Shown: piece after piece, positions 8,412-17,232 of the stretch
Position numbering within the stretch: position 1 is the first letter of the stretch
Layout of the letters: every line of letters starts with the position of its first letter
Assembly (NCBI GenBank): GCA_964629015.1
Contig: CAZVMN010000004.1
Span: 62,001-126,000, forward strand
Source of the DNA: Oceanococcus sp964629015
Lineage (GTDB): Bacteria > Pseudomonadota > Gammaproteobacteria > Nevskiales > Oceanococcaceae
Length of the DNA: 64,000 bases
Direction of reading: 5' to 3'
Program-made: the position numbers and the translations under genes
Notes under the pieces: generated by a model
What the model was told of the DNA's origin: nothing
Seen by the model: only the letters and a program-made list of their open reading frames with translations
Database searches by the model: none

Positions 8412-9362
8412 ATGGGCACGTATTGCAAGTCATGGGCCGCTTGGATGCAGCACTGTATTTTAGCATTGATCTTGGGTTTACTTCCGGTCACCAGCGCATG
8501 GGCACAGGACGACACCGGCCCAGGCAAGAAAACTTTCGATTTGCTGTGGTCGATTAAAGGCGAGAACAACCGTATCTATTTACTCGGCTCTGTGCACCTG
8601 TTGCCGCATGGTGCGCGCAGCCTTCCCGATGTGGTTCACGCTGCCTACATGACCAGTGATTTGGTCGTGTTCGAGTCCGATTTGTTCCTCATCGGCTCGG
8701 TCGCCTTTGAAGCCGACGAATTGGCTCAGGCCCGCTATACCGCCGGCAAAACCATTCATGACGAAATGCCGGCCGACTTGATGCTGCAGGTTGAAAGCAA
8801 AGTCGATGACTTGGGGCTACCGATGGCCATCCTGGAGCGCTATCGCCCTTGGTTTTTTGCCCAGACGCTGGCCACCGCGCAGTTCGCGCGTGACGGCTTC
8901 CCCATCGACAACGGGGTGGATGTGCGGCTCTATCGCGACGCCGTGGCGGACATGAAATTGACGGGCGGGCTGACGCCACCTCGCGAGCATTTGGCCACGT
9001 TTGCGGACATGTCGCGCGAGCAAAACGAAGCCTTTTTACGCAGTGCGTTGAGTGACCTTGAGGACACCCGTGCGCAGATTTCGCGCATTTTGGACATCTA
9101 CCGCAACGCCGACCTGGATCTGCTCAACACCTTGGCCGATGAAATGCGCGAACAAACACCGTCGCTGTATCAACGCCTGGTGATTGACCGCAACGAAGCG
9201 TGGATGGACAAGTTCGCCGAATTTCGCAAAGAAAAAGGCAATATTCTGGTCGTCGTTGGCGCCATGCAGTTGGTCGGCGATCAGGGCTTGATCGCGCGTT
9301 TTGAACGCGCCGGCTGGAAACCTTCGGTGCCCAAATATCGGGGTTTCCGCCCACCCGAGTAG
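8412..9362 (+). CDS. TraB/GumN family protein
   Basis: About 316 residues with an N-terminal signal peptide (core CILALILGLLPVTSAWA). The mature part begins with LLWSIKGENNRIYLLGSVH, the GxxH motif that typifies TraB/GumN proteins, and continues with VFESDLF and a C-terminal GAMQLVGDQG segment. The fold is related to metal-dependent Tiki/erythromycin-esterase-like hydrolases, but the bacterial role is not established. ATG 8412 has AGGAAGG 14 bases upstream, which is long. ATG 8445, which gives a compact signal peptide, is the alternative. Confidence 0.85.
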   Translation: MGTYCKSWAAWMQHCILALILGLLPVTSAWAQDDTGPGKKTFDLLWSIKGENNRIYLLGSVHLLPHGARSLPDVVHAAYMTSDLVVFESDLFLIGSVAFEADELAQARYTAGKTIHDEMPADLMLQVESKVDDLGLPMAILERYRPWFFAQTLATAQFARDGFPIDNGVDVRLYRDAVADMKLTGGLTPPREHLATFADMSREQNEAFLRSALSDLEDTRAQISRILDIYRNADLDLLNTLADEMREQTPSLYQRLVIDRNEAWMDKFAEFRKEKGNILVVVGAMQLVGDQGLIARFERAGWKPSVPKYRGFRPPE

Positions 9363-9433
9363 AGCGCTGACGAATGCACTAAACTCCCGAGCCTGTTCAC
9401 ACACCGGTCAAAACCGGGACCACGGAGGGAGTT

Positions 9434-10222
9434 ATGGGTTTCTTGCAGGGTAAGCGTGCACTCATTACTGGCGTCGCCAGTGACCGTTCGATTGCCACCG
9501 GCATTGCCGAAGCAATGCACCGTGAGGGCGCCGAACTGGCTTTCACGTATCAGGGCGAGAAGCTGCTATCCCGCGTGGAAGCCTGTGCCAAACGCACCAA
9601 TGCTTCCGGCATCTTCCCCTGCGATGTTGCCGAAGATGACTCGATCGAAGCGTTGGCTGCCGGTCTCAAAGACATCTGGGCGGATGGTTTCGACATTCTC
9701 ATCCACTCCATCGGCTTTGCGCCACGCGAGCAACTCCAGGGCAGCTACTTGGACGCGGTGACGCGCGAAGGTTTTCAGGTCGCCCACGACATCAGTTCGT
9801 ACAGTTTCCCGGCAATGGCCAAAGCGTTACGCGGACAGCTGCGCGATGGCGCTTCGCTGCTCACCCTGACCTACCTCGGCGCCGTTCGTGCGGTGCCGAT
9901 GTACAACGTGATGGGCCCGGCCAAAGCCAGCTTGGAAGCCAACGTGCGCTTCATGGCCGCGGAACTCGGCGCTCGCAACATCCGCGTCAATGGCATCTCT
10001 GCGGGGCCGATCAAAACACTCGCCGCCGCTGGCATCAAAGGCTTTCGCGGCATGCTTGCCAGCGCCGAAAGTGCATCGCCGCTGCGCCGCAATGTCACCC
10101 CGGAAGAAGTCGGCAATGCAGCCGCATTCCTGTGCTCCAATCTGGCCTCCGGTATCACCGGCGAAATTCTCTACGTCGACGCCGGCTACAATATCCAGGG
10201 TCTGGCCAGCGAGGACAGTTGA
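9434..10222 (+). CDS. fabI: Enoyl-[acyl-carrier-protein] reductase (NADH)
   Basis: A 262-residue FabI that completes each cycle of type II fatty acid synthesis by reducing trans-2-enoyl-ACP. The signature residues fall almost at E. coli numbering: Tyr147, Tyr157 and Lys164 in TYLG and MYNVMGPAKAS, with the nucleotide loop GVASDRSIA at 13-21. A strong ribosome site (GGAGGGAG) precedes the ATG. The gene is monocistronic by appearance and converges with the HMG-CoA lyase gene. No missing residues are seen. Confidence 0.97.
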   Translation: MGFLQGKRALITGVASDRSIATGIAEAMHREGAELAFTYQGEKLLSRVEACAKRTNASGIFPCDVAEDDSIEALAAGLKDIWADGFDILIHSIGFAPREQLQGSYLDAVTREGFQVAHDISSYSFPAMAKALRGQLRDGASLLTLTYLGAVRAVPMYNVMGPAKASLEANVRFMAAELGARNIRVNGISAGPIKTLAAAGIKGFRGMLASAESASPLRRNVTPEEVGNAAAFLCSNLASGITGEILYVDAGYNIQGLASEDS

Positions 10223-10225
10223 TCG

Positions 10226-11143
10226 TCAGGCTTCTCGCTTGGCCAACACGGCGCGAGCCACGCGCGATTGATTGGCCCGGCCCAGCGCCTGACAAATCTG
10301 ATCGCCGGCATTGATCAACATATCCAGGTCGATGCCGGTGTCTGCTCCCAAGCCCTGACACAGGTAGACCAAATCTTCGGTCGCCAGATTGCCGCTAGCG
10401 CCCTTGGCATAGGGGCAACCTCCCAAGCCCGCGACCGATGCATCGAACACCCGCACACCGGCTTCCATCGCGGCGTAGACATTGGCCAAGGCCTGGCCAT
10501 AGGTGTCATGAAAATGACCGGCGACCATGCTGACCGGGATGCGTCGCGTCACCGATTCGATCAACGCCCGGGTTTGATGCGGGGTACCCACACCGATGGT
10601 GTCGCCCAACGAAACCTCGTAGCAGCCGGCCTGGATAAGGCGTGCGGCCAGCTCGCTGACGGTTTCCGCAGAGACCGATCCTGAGTACGGGCAGCCCAGC
10701 ACACAGGACAGATACCCGCGCACGGCAACGCCGTCTTGGGCTGCCGCTTCGAGCACCGGGCGAAAACGCTCGAGGCTCTCGTCGATAGAGCAATTGATGT
10801 TCTTTTGCGAAAAGGCTTCCGACGCCGCGGCGAACACCGCAACCTCGCGCGCGCCCGCCTCGCGCGCCGCTTGGTAACCCTTAAGGTTGGGCGTTAACAC
10901 CGGAAAACGCGCACGCGCCGCCAACGGACCGGCCATTACGCTGCGCAGAACCTCTGCGTGATCCGCCATCTGCGGCACCCAGCGCGGCGACACAAAGGCC
11001 GTGGCCTCCACGCAACTCAGCCCGGCATTCACCAGAGATTCGATCAACTGCAATTTGAGCGTTGTGGACACCTCGGACGCTTCGTTCTGCAATCCATCGC
11101 GCGGACCAACCTCGACGATGCGCACCGCCTCAACATTCATCAT
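10226..11143 (-). CDS. Hydroxymethylglutaryl-CoA lyase
   Basis: A 305-residue DRE-TIM-type lyase that cleaves HMG-CoA into acetoacetate and acetyl-CoA, the last step of leucine breakdown and of some acyclic terpenoid pathways. VEVGPRDGLQNE at 10-21 carries the metal and catalytic residues, GHFHDTYGQALAN supplies metal-binding His residues, and GLGGCPYAKGASGNLATED contains the active-site cysteine loop. It follows the MBL-fold gene with a 6-base gap, so the two form an operon. The usual liu/leucine genes are not adjacent. Confidence 0.95.
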   Translation of the reverse strand: MMNVEAVRIVEVGPRDGLQNEASEVSTTLKLQLIESLVNAGLSCVEATAFVSPRWVPQMADHAEVLRSVMAGPLAARARFPVLTPNLKGYQAAREAGAREVAVFAAASEAFSQKNINCSIDESLERFRPVLEAAAQDGVAVRGYLSCVLGCPYSGSVSAETVSELAARLIQAGCYEVSLGDTIGVGTPHQTRALIESVTRRIPVSMVAGHFHDTYGQALANVYAAMEAGVRVFDASVAGLGGCPYAKGASGNLATEDLVYLCQGLGADTGIDLDMLINAGDQICQALGRANQSRVARAVLAKREA

Positions 11144-11149
11144 GCGAAC

Positions 11150-12091
11150 TCACGCTGCCTTGTGCTGCTGCCAGAACAACAAGCCCTGCGCGTTCAGATT
11201 CAGATCCATGCCCAGCACTTGATCAAAAACCGAACGCGACTGCGTCCCGCCGGCACTTTGGTACTCGGCGTACAGGGCGTCTCCCAGGCGCTGCGCCAAC
11301 TGCTCCTCGCCGAGATCGCTGTACTGCTCGCCCAATGCGGCATGTTCGTCCACCCGTCGCCCGAGTTCCTCGAACAGCAGCGCCGGGTTGTCGATGCGTC
11401 CGTAGTGCGTGAGGTACATATAGCGCGGCTTGTACTCGGCCATCTTGGCCAAGGTGGCGTGCCACGCCTGCGGGTCAAATTGCACCGGTGTGGTGGTCGG
11501 CACAATGAAGGTTTGTTCGCCGATCGCCAGTTGCGGATAGCCAAGTCCGAACACATCGCCGGTGAAAAAGCCCTGGCTATGCTCATCCCAGACCACCAAA
11601 TGGTGTTTGGCATGACCTGGCGCATCCAACATCCGCAGTGGACGTCCATTGAATTCCAGCACCGCACCATCCTCAGCCGCGAAGCTCCGCTCCTCCGGGC
11701 ACGCCAGAATCTCACCATTGAGGCGTTTGAAGCTGTCTTCACCGTAAACGGCCATCGCGCCGGCCAGCAGTTTGCTGGGGTCAACAAGGTGACGCAGACC
11801 ACGTGGATGCACATGGAGTTCGGCGTTCTTCAACGCTTGCATCAAGCCCCCTGCACCACCCGCGTGATCCAGATGCACGTGCGTGGGAATGATGTAGCGC
11901 ACCGCATCTCGGGCCACTCCGAGCGCATCCAGCGCGGCCAAAATCGGCGCAACGGAGAGACCGGTCCCACACTCAACCAAGGCGTATTGATCGCCGCTGC
12001 GGATGAGATAACAGGCGGCCACACCGTCCTCCACATAGGCAGTGTCGATACGCCAAATGTCGTGATCATAGGCCTGAATATTGGAAGTCAC
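11150..12091 (-). CDS. MBL-fold metallohydrolase
   Basis: About 313 residues with the metallo-beta-lactamase signature THVHLDH at about 70-76 and further ligands in DAPGHAKHH and the Asp of GDVFG. I place the start at GTG 12091 because AGGAA lies seven bases before it; an ATG at 12160 is in frame but overlaps a small palindrome and has no ribosome site. It precedes the HMG-CoA lyase gene in the same unit. The family includes thioesterases, lactonases and glyoxalase-type enzymes, so an acyl-CoA thioester or lactone substrate would fit. The exact reaction is unknown. Confidence 0.88.
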   Translation of the reverse strand: MTSNIQAYDHDIWRIDTAYVEDGVAACYLIRSGDQYALVECGTGLSVAPILAALDALGVARDAVRYIIPTHVHLDHAGGAGGLMQALKNAELHVHPRGLRHLVDPSKLLAGAMAVYGEDSFKRLNGEILACPEERSFAAEDGAVLEFNGRPLRMLDAPGHAKHHLVVWDEHSQGFFTGDVFGLGYPQLAIGEQTFIVPTTTPVQFDPQAWHATLAKMAEYKPRYMYLTHYGRIDNPALLFEELGRRVDEHAALGEQYSDLGEEQLAQRLGDALYAEYQSAGGTQSRSVFDQVLGMDLNLNAQGLLFWQQHKAA

Positions 12092-12147
12092 TGTGAGGTT
12101 CCTGGTGCAAAGTTCGGGAATCTGGGTCGCCGAAATATGACAAAATG

Positions 12148-12160
12148 ATGACAGTGTCAT
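12148..12160. promoter_or_regulatory. Small palindrome upstream of the MBL-fold/HMG-CoA lyase operon
   Basis: ATGACA-G-TGTCAT is a perfect 6-bp inverted repeat around one base, 57 bases upstream of the chosen GTG start, in the gap shared with the phosphate transporter gene. The inner TGTCA recalls part of the operator near 1622 and 3149 but the spacing differs, so I do not claim the same regulator. Confidence 0.35.
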
Positions 12161-12246
12161 TCACAGTCTCCGTCGGCGCCCACGGCACGCAAAGATAACA
12201 GGGATAGCGGGGCCGGCCCACCCAAACGGAACGAGTTCACAACAGC

Positions 12247-13767
12247 ATGCAAAGCGTGATCAAACTGGCCGGCGCTGGCCTTTTTTTGCTGGCAATCGGC
12301 TGGTTTATCGAGTCCAACTACGCAGACTTGCCCCACTACGAATTGCTGCTGGTGGCTGCGGTGATCGGTGGCTATATGGCGCTGAACATTGGGGCGAACG
12401 ACGTCGCCAACAATGTTGGGCCGGCGGTTGGCTCGTTTGCTCTGAGTATGGGCGCGGCCATCCTGATCGCCGCCATCTTCGAGGCTTCCGGGGCGATCAT
12501 CGCTGGCGGTGACGTGGTCAAAACGGTCAAAAACGGTATCGTCGACACCAGTCTGATCGACAACGATCAGGTGTATGTCTGGGTCATGATGGCCGCGCTG
12601 TTCGGCGGCGCCATCTGGCTCAACATCGCCACCGCGCTGGGCGCCCCGGTCTCCACAACGCATTCCATCGTTGGCGGCGTGATGGGCGCCGGCATTGCCG
12701 CGGCAGGTTGGCAAGCGGTCAACTGGGGCAGTATGGGCGCGATCGCATCCAGCTGGGTCATATCGCCTTTGATGGGCGGGATCATCGCGGCGGGCCTGCT
12801 GCTGTTGATCAAGAAACGCATCTTCTTCCGTGAGGACGTGCTCGAGGCTGCCGCCAAAATCGTGCCGATTTTGATTGCCGCGATGGCCATGGCCTTTGCC
12901 ACGTATCTTTCCATCAAAGGCCTCAAGCACATCGTCAAGCTAAGCATGTGGCAAGCCATTTTTGTCGGCGGTGTCTCAGCGGTGATTGCCTACAAATGGG
13001 TTAAACCACGCATCCACCTGCGCCTCAGCCAGCTGGATGCAAACCGTGAGAGCGTCAACGACCTGTTCACCCTGCCCTTGATTTGCGCTGCGGCCCTGCT
13101 CAGCTTTGCCCATGGCGCCAACGATGTGGCCAATGCAATCGGGCCGCTGGCGGGTATTTATGACGCCATCGCCAATCACGGCGTATCGACGCAGGTGAAC
13201 ATCCCAACCTGGGTGATGGTCAGCGGAGCGCTGGGCATTGCGCTGGGTCTTGCATTGTTCGGCCCACGTCTGATTCGCACCGTCGGTTCTGAGATCACTG
13301 AGCTGGACCGCAGCCGCGCGTTCTGTATCGCGCTATCCGCGGCGACGACGGTGATTGTGGCGAGCCAGCTTGGCTTGCCGATCAGTTCCACCCACGTTGC
13401 GCTGGGTGCGGTGTTTGGGGTCGGTTTTTTGCGGGAGTATCTCGACAACCAGCTCGGCGCCACCATCGAAAACGTGCTCAAATCTCACGGTGACGCGGCC
13501 CATGGCGAGCTTGAAGATCGCTTGCATCAGTTCTATGAAGCGGACCCGGAAGACAAAGACCGGGTGCTCAAAGAACTCAAGAAAATGGGCAAAAACGGCG
13601 TACTGACCAAACAGGAAAGCAAGCACTTGCGCCGACTGTTCCAGCGCAAGCTGGTGAAGCGCCAAGCCTTCCTCAAGATCGTTGCGGCCTGGCTGATTAC
13701 CGTTCCGGTTTCCGCGGTACTCGGCGCTCTGTTTTTCTATGCGCTGCGAGGCGCGCTGCTCCCTTAA
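12247..13767 (+). CDS. PiT-family inorganic phosphate transporter
   Basis: A 506-residue membrane protein of the PiT/PHO-4 family that takes up phosphate (as metal-phosphate) by symport. It has the two repeated signature motifs GANDVANNVGPAVGS near 49 and HGANDVANAIGPLAG in the second half, with about ten hydrophobic segments. A hydrophilic loop at about 400-460, rich in Asp, Lys and Arg, is typical of the bacterial branch. No PhoU/DUF47 partner precedes it, unlike many pit operons. It is followed by a convergent hydrolase gene. Confidence 0.93.
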   Translation: MQSVIKLAGAGLFLLAIGWFIESNYADLPHYELLLVAAVIGGYMALNIGANDVANNVGPAVGSFALSMGAAILIAAIFEASGAIIAGGDVVKTVKNGIVDTSLIDNDQVYVWVMMAALFGGAIWLNIATALGAPVSTTHSIVGGVMGAGIAAAGWQAVNWGSMGAIASSWVISPLMGGIIAAGLLLLIKKRIFFREDVLEAAAKIVPILIAAMAMAFATYLSIKGLKHIVKLSMWQAIFVGGVSAVIAYKWVKPRIHLRLSQLDANRESVNDLFTLPLICAAALLSFAHGANDVANAIGPLAGIYDAIANHGVSTQVNIPTWVMVSGALGIALGLALFGPRLIRTVGSEITELDRSRAFCIALSAATTVIVASQLGLPISSTHVALGAVFGVGFLREYLDNQLGATIENVLKSHGDAAHGELEDRLHQFYEADPEDKDRVLKELKKMGKNGVLTKQESKHLRRLFQRKLVKRQAFLKIVAAWLITVPVSAVLGALFFYALRGALLP

Positions 13768-13775
13768 GACTGTGG

Positions 13776-14936
13776 TTACACCATTGGGTGAACGGTATGA
13801 CGGTCCATGAAGTTCTTCATACGTCGCAGATAAGCGCCCTGACTGAGATGAATCACGTGGTTGCCTGGGAACCAGTGCAAATGGCTCTCATCCCAATGTT
13901 CGTGCAGCAAGCGCACGAAACGCGGTGACGTCAGACGGTCACCGGCCCCGCCGATAATCAATGCCCGATCGCCATCAAGCTGAGGCGCGTAGGTCAGCGG
14001 GCTGTGCACTGCAAGGTCACGACGCAACTCACGAATGCTCAGGCCGGTGCGCTTCATCACCGCGCGCATTATCGAGCCGGTCGGCTCCCAGTCGAGTACC
14101 ATATCGATGGGCGCGACCACCGGTGAATTGGGAATCGCAAACGCCAGCCGCGGATCGGCCGTCGCCAACATCGCGGTGTGATACCCGCCCAGGCTCAAAC
14201 CGCTGACCCCCACTGAGGGTGCGCCCTGCGCATAGAGATAATCGAGCAGCACGCGCAGATCACACACGCCTTGCAACATGGCTTCGTTGATGTGCGAAAA
14301 GCCGCCGGCGAAAAACCCGATACCACTGACACCGTGACGCGGCTCGGTGCGGTAACCGTGAAACGGCAAGGTGAACTGGACCACATCGTAGCCGCGCTTG
14401 TAGAACCACTTCAGCGCGAACCACACCGCGTTCAGGCCATACCAGCCCTCAATCACGCCATGGACAAAGATCAAGGTTCGTCGTGGCCCTTGTGGATGAC
14501 GCCAGTATTGGGCGTGCGCGACACGGTTGCGCTTGAAGGCCAGAAAACGATCGCGCATCGCCGGGTTCAAAGGTTCGAACGGACTGTCGAAACTCAGATC
14601 CTCGGCGGGAATCCCCAAAGGCCGGTAATGTCCCATACGCGGTTTGCTGACCCGCATCCGCACCGGCTCAGGCTGTTGAAAGGTCGCTGCCACATCACCT
14701 TTTTCCGCAAAGTCGCGGTAGAAGGCCAGACGCTCGAACTCCTCCCACATGGCGGTCTTGGATAACAGCAAGGGCGTCATCGACGCCCCCATCACAGAGC
14801 CCAAGCCCGCGCGGAGAACGCGGTCTGCCGCTGCCGTTGCACGCACTTTGAACCAATGCTGTTTATCCAGCTCGGTGCCGTCGTGCTGTTTGTAGAAATC
14901 CTCGGGAAGCTGATCCCACCAATAGGCTGCGGACAT
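13776..14936 (-). CDS. Alpha/beta hydrolase
   Basis: A 386-residue protein with a hydrolase fold from about residue 150: oxyanion segment FVHGVIEGW near 157-165, nucleophile elbow GVSGLSLGGYH (Ser248), an acid in DRLT and a C-terminal histidine in GNHVIHLSQG. The N-terminal ~130 residues are an extra helical region. It is a probable esterase or lactonase. It follows the Baeyer-Villiger monooxygenase by 57 bases, which makes ester or lactone cleavage after BVMO oxidation attractive. The ribosome site (CGGAG six bases before ATG) is buried in an inverted repeat, described separately. Confidence 0.85.
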   Translation of the reverse strand: MSAAYWWDQLPEDFYKQHDGTELDKQHWFKVRATAAADRVLRAGLGSVMGASMTPLLLSKTAMWEEFERLAFYRDFAEKGDVAATFQQPEPVRMRVSKPRMGHYRPLGIPAEDLSFDSPFEPLNPAMRDRFLAFKRNRVAHAQYWRHPQGPRRTLIFVHGVIEGWYGLNAVWFALKWFYKRGYDVVQFTLPFHGYRTEPRHGVSGIGFFAGGFSHINEAMLQGVCDLRVLLDYLYAQGAPSVGVSGLSLGGYHTAMLATADPRLAFAIPNSPVVAPIDMVLDWEPTGSIMRAVMKRTGLSIRELRRDLAVHSPLTYAPQLDGDRALIIGGAGDRLTSPRFVRLLHEHWDESHLHWFPGNHVIHLSQGAYLRRMKNFMDRHTVHPMV

Positions 14937-14939
14937 CCA

Positions 14940-14969
14940 ATACTCCGTTTTTATGCTTTTCCGGAGTAT
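14940..14969 (-). promoter_or_regulatory. Inverted repeat burying the ribosome site of the alpha/beta hydrolase
   Basis: On the minus strand ATACTCCG (14969-14962) pairs perfectly with CGGAGTAT (14947-14940) around a 14-base A-rich loop. The second arm contains CGGAG, the only ribosome-binding sequence before ATG 14936. In RNA this would hide the site; in DNA it could be a protein-binding site. It lies in the 57-base gap after the BVMO stop, inside the presumed operon. Confidence 0.6.
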
Positions 14970-14993
14970 AGGAAGTCCAATTGGTAATGGGGG

Positions 14994-16463
14994 TTACGCA
15001 GGCTGCCAGTCGAAATTCTCGGCGTCCAGCTCGGCCAGCAACTGCTTGTATTCCTGCGTCAGGCCCGGCCAGTTGTTGGTCACCTTGCCCTGGGCATTGT
15101 GGTACCAGGAACTGCAACCGGCACTCCAAACCGAGTTCTTGAGCTTGCTCTGAATTTCATCGTTGTAGCGGCGCAACACGTCCGGTTTGACGTCAACGGT
15201 GCGGAAGCCGCCGTCTTTGAGACGGGCCAGACACTGCATGATGTAGCCCACCTGACACTCGATCATAAAGATGATGGAATTGCTGCCCAGGTTGGTGTTG
15301 GGGCCATAAAGCATGAACAGATTGGGGAAGCCGTGCACGCTGACCCCTTTGTAGGCCTCGGCACCTTCGGACCAGACATCACTCAGATCGCGGCCGCCCG
15401 CACCGGTGATACGCATCGGCGCGAGGAACTCGGTGGCACGAAAACCGGTACCGTAAATCAACGCATCAAATTCATAGTTTTGGCCTCCTGCGGTCAACCC
15501 CGAGGATGTGACCTGTTCGATCGGAGCCGTGATCACGTCGACATTGTCCTGAGCCAACGCCTGAAAATAGTTGTGCGAGAACAACACACGCTTGCAACCG
15601 ATCGGATAGTCCGGCGTCAACTTGGCGCGCAGTTCTGGATCTTTGATGTGGTGACGCATGTACCACAGCGTCAAACGTTTGTAGGCCGCAGCCAAACGAC
15701 TGTCACTGTTGAATGCACCGGTGGATTTTTCACCTGCGGTGTACCAGATGCGGCGGTTCAGTTCCTTGTAGCCCGGCACATATTTCATCATCCAGCGGTC
15801 CATCGCGGTGTAATCGCGATCCGGCTTGGGCATGACATACGGCGGTGTGCGCTGGAACACATCCACGCGGGCCGCGCTTTTGGCCAGCTCCGGAATGAAC
15901 TGAATGGCGCTCGCGCCGGTGCCAATCACCCCGATACGTTTGCCGGCAGGGTCAAAGCTGGCGTCCCACTCGGCTGAGTGAAAGCGTGTGCCCGCGAAGT
16001 TATCCAGGCCTTTGACATTGGGCATCGCTGGGCGGCTGAGCTGGCCCACGCCCGTGACCAGAACCCGACTGCGCAAAACAGCGCCATCGCCCAGTTCAAC
16101 CTGCCAAGTCGCCGCGGCTTCATCGAACTGCGCGCCCGCCACTGCGGTATTGAATCGGATGAACGGATACAGCCCAAAGCGCTCCGCACACTCTTTCATA
16201 TAGCGTTGAATTTCCGGCTGCGGCGGATAGCGGCGACTCCAGTCCGTTTTCATCGCAAAGCTGAATGAGTAGAGCTCGGCGGGAATGTCACATGCCGCCC
16301 CGGGATAGGTGTTTTCCCGCCACACCCCGCCGACTTCCGGCCCTTTTTCAAGCACCACGAAGTTCTTGATACCGGCTTCTTTCAGCTTGATCGCCATGCA
16401 CAGGCCGGAAAATCCGGTTCCAATGACTATCGCATCCAGCGTCTGATCGTCGGTTGTCGTCAC
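14994..16463 (-). CDS. Flavin-containing Baeyer-Villiger-type monooxygenase
   Basis: A 489-residue enzyme with the first FAD loop GTGFSG near 15-20, the BVMO fingerprint FAGTRFHSAEW near 156-166 (FxGxxxHxxxW) and a second Rossmann motif GVIGTGASA near 178-186 for NADPH. Such enzymes insert oxygen next to a ketone, giving esters or lactones from cyclic or steroidal ketones. GTG 16463 is chosen because GAGG lies nine bases upstream; the ATG at 16496 abuts the operator. It is divergent from a TetR gene, which is likely to control it, and followed by an alpha/beta hydrolase. Confidence 0.93.
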   Translation of the reverse strand: MTTTDDQTLDAIVIGTGFSGLCMAIKLKEAGIKNFVVLEKGPEVGGVWRENTYPGAACDIPAELYSFSFAMKTDWSRRYPPQPEIQRYMKECAERFGLYPFIRFNTAVAGAQFDEAAATWQVELGDGAVLRSRVLVTGVGQLSRPAMPNVKGLDNFAGTRFHSAEWDASFDPAGKRIGVIGTGASAIQFIPELAKSAARVDVFQRTPPYVMPKPDRDYTAMDRWMMKYVPGYKELNRRIWYTAGEKSTGAFNSDSRLAAAYKRLTLWYMRHHIKDPELRAKLTPDYPIGCKRVLFSHNYFQALAQDNVDVITAPIEQVTSSGLTAGGQNYEFDALIYGTGFRATEFLAPMRITGAGGRDLSDVWSEGAEAYKGVSVHGFPNLFMLYGPNTNLGSNSIIFMIECQVGYIMQCLARLKDGGFRTVDVKPDVLRRYNDEIQSKLKNSVWSAGCSSWYHNAQGKVTNNWPGLTQEYKQLLAELDAENFDWQPA

Positions 16464-16494
16464 GCGTTCGCACCTCAATGATTTGACTGATGTC

Positions 16495-16516
16495 AAAAGT
16501 TACATATGTTACTTTT
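16495..16516. promoter_or_regulatory. TetR-type operator between the BVMO and TetR genes
   Basis: Half-sites AAAAGTTACAT (16495-16505) and ATGTTACTTTT (16506-16516) form a 22-bp palindrome in which only one base pair per arm fails to match. It sits 31 bases from the BVMO start and 32 bases from the TetR start, as expected for an autoregulating repressor controlling both genes. Confidence 0.72.
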
Positions 16517-16548
16517 ATCTGTCAATCTCTTTCGCATAAGATATCCGG

Positions 16549-17172
16549 ATGAACTCGCCGTCCAGTCATCTCGCCCGACAACCACAGCAACAACGCGCCC
16601 GCCAGCGCTTTGAAGATGTGCTTGTCGGCGCGGAAAAATTGCTTTTGGACAAAGGCTTGGACGGTTTCAACATTTCCGAACTGGCCCAGGATCTAGGCTA
16701 CACCCGCGCCAGCATCTACAAGTTTTTTCCAACGCCTCAGGCGGTTTTTCACGAAATCAACAGTCGGCAGCTTGATCGATTGGAAGAAAAACTGCGCCGC
16801 CGAGTGACCGAGCTGCAAAGTGATTGCTGGGAAGCACAACTGCACGAGGTCACCACAACCGCAGCCGAGTTTCATAACGACAACCCCGTTGCCGGGCTGC
16901 TGATTCTCGGCCCGGTGCAGGGCGAAAGTGCCTATCGCTCCCTGCATTCCATGATCGGACGTCTCGGCGATTTGCTGGCCCAAGTGATGGCGGCCAACGA
17001 TCTGCCTGTGAGCCGCGAACCTGTGGACCACGCCATGTTGACGGTGGAGATCGCCACCGCCTGTTTGCGCACCTCTTACCATCTCCACGGACACATCACC
17101 CCCGCCTACGAAACGGCAGCGTGGACGGCGATGGTGGCTTACCTGCGCCAGGTGCTGAATTTCAACGCCTGA
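16549..17172 (+). CDS. TetR-family transcriptional regulator
   Basis: A 207-residue protein. An N-terminal helix-turn-helix at about 25-70 has the TetR pattern (GLDGFNISELAQDLGYTRAS, then IYKFFPTPQAVF), followed by a helical ligand-binding domain. It is divergent from the BVMO gene, with a 22-bp palindrome centred between the two starts. Autoregulation and control of the BVMO/hydrolase operon are therefore likely. The ligand is unknown. Confidence 0.9.
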   Translation: MNSPSSHLARQPQQQRARQRFEDVLVGAEKLLLDKGLDGFNISELAQDLGYTRASIYKFFPTPQAVFHEINSRQLDRLEEKLRRRVTELQSDCWEAQLHEVTTTAAEFHNDNPVAGLLILGPVQGESAYRSLHSMIGRLGDLLAQVMAANDLPVSREPVDHAMLTVEIATACLRTSYHLHGHITPAYETAAWTAMVAYLRQVLNFNA

Positions 17173-17232
17173 CGCAATTCAAGCGAGGCGACCTACACCA
17201 AAATGATGAAGTCTCCTTAATTCGTTCAGCCT

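Noticed and set aside
10958..12148. A 396-codon open frame on the plus strand across the HMG-CoA lyase and MBL-fold genes
   Set aside because: It runs antisense through two genes with complete family motifs and shows no motif or ribosome site of its own.
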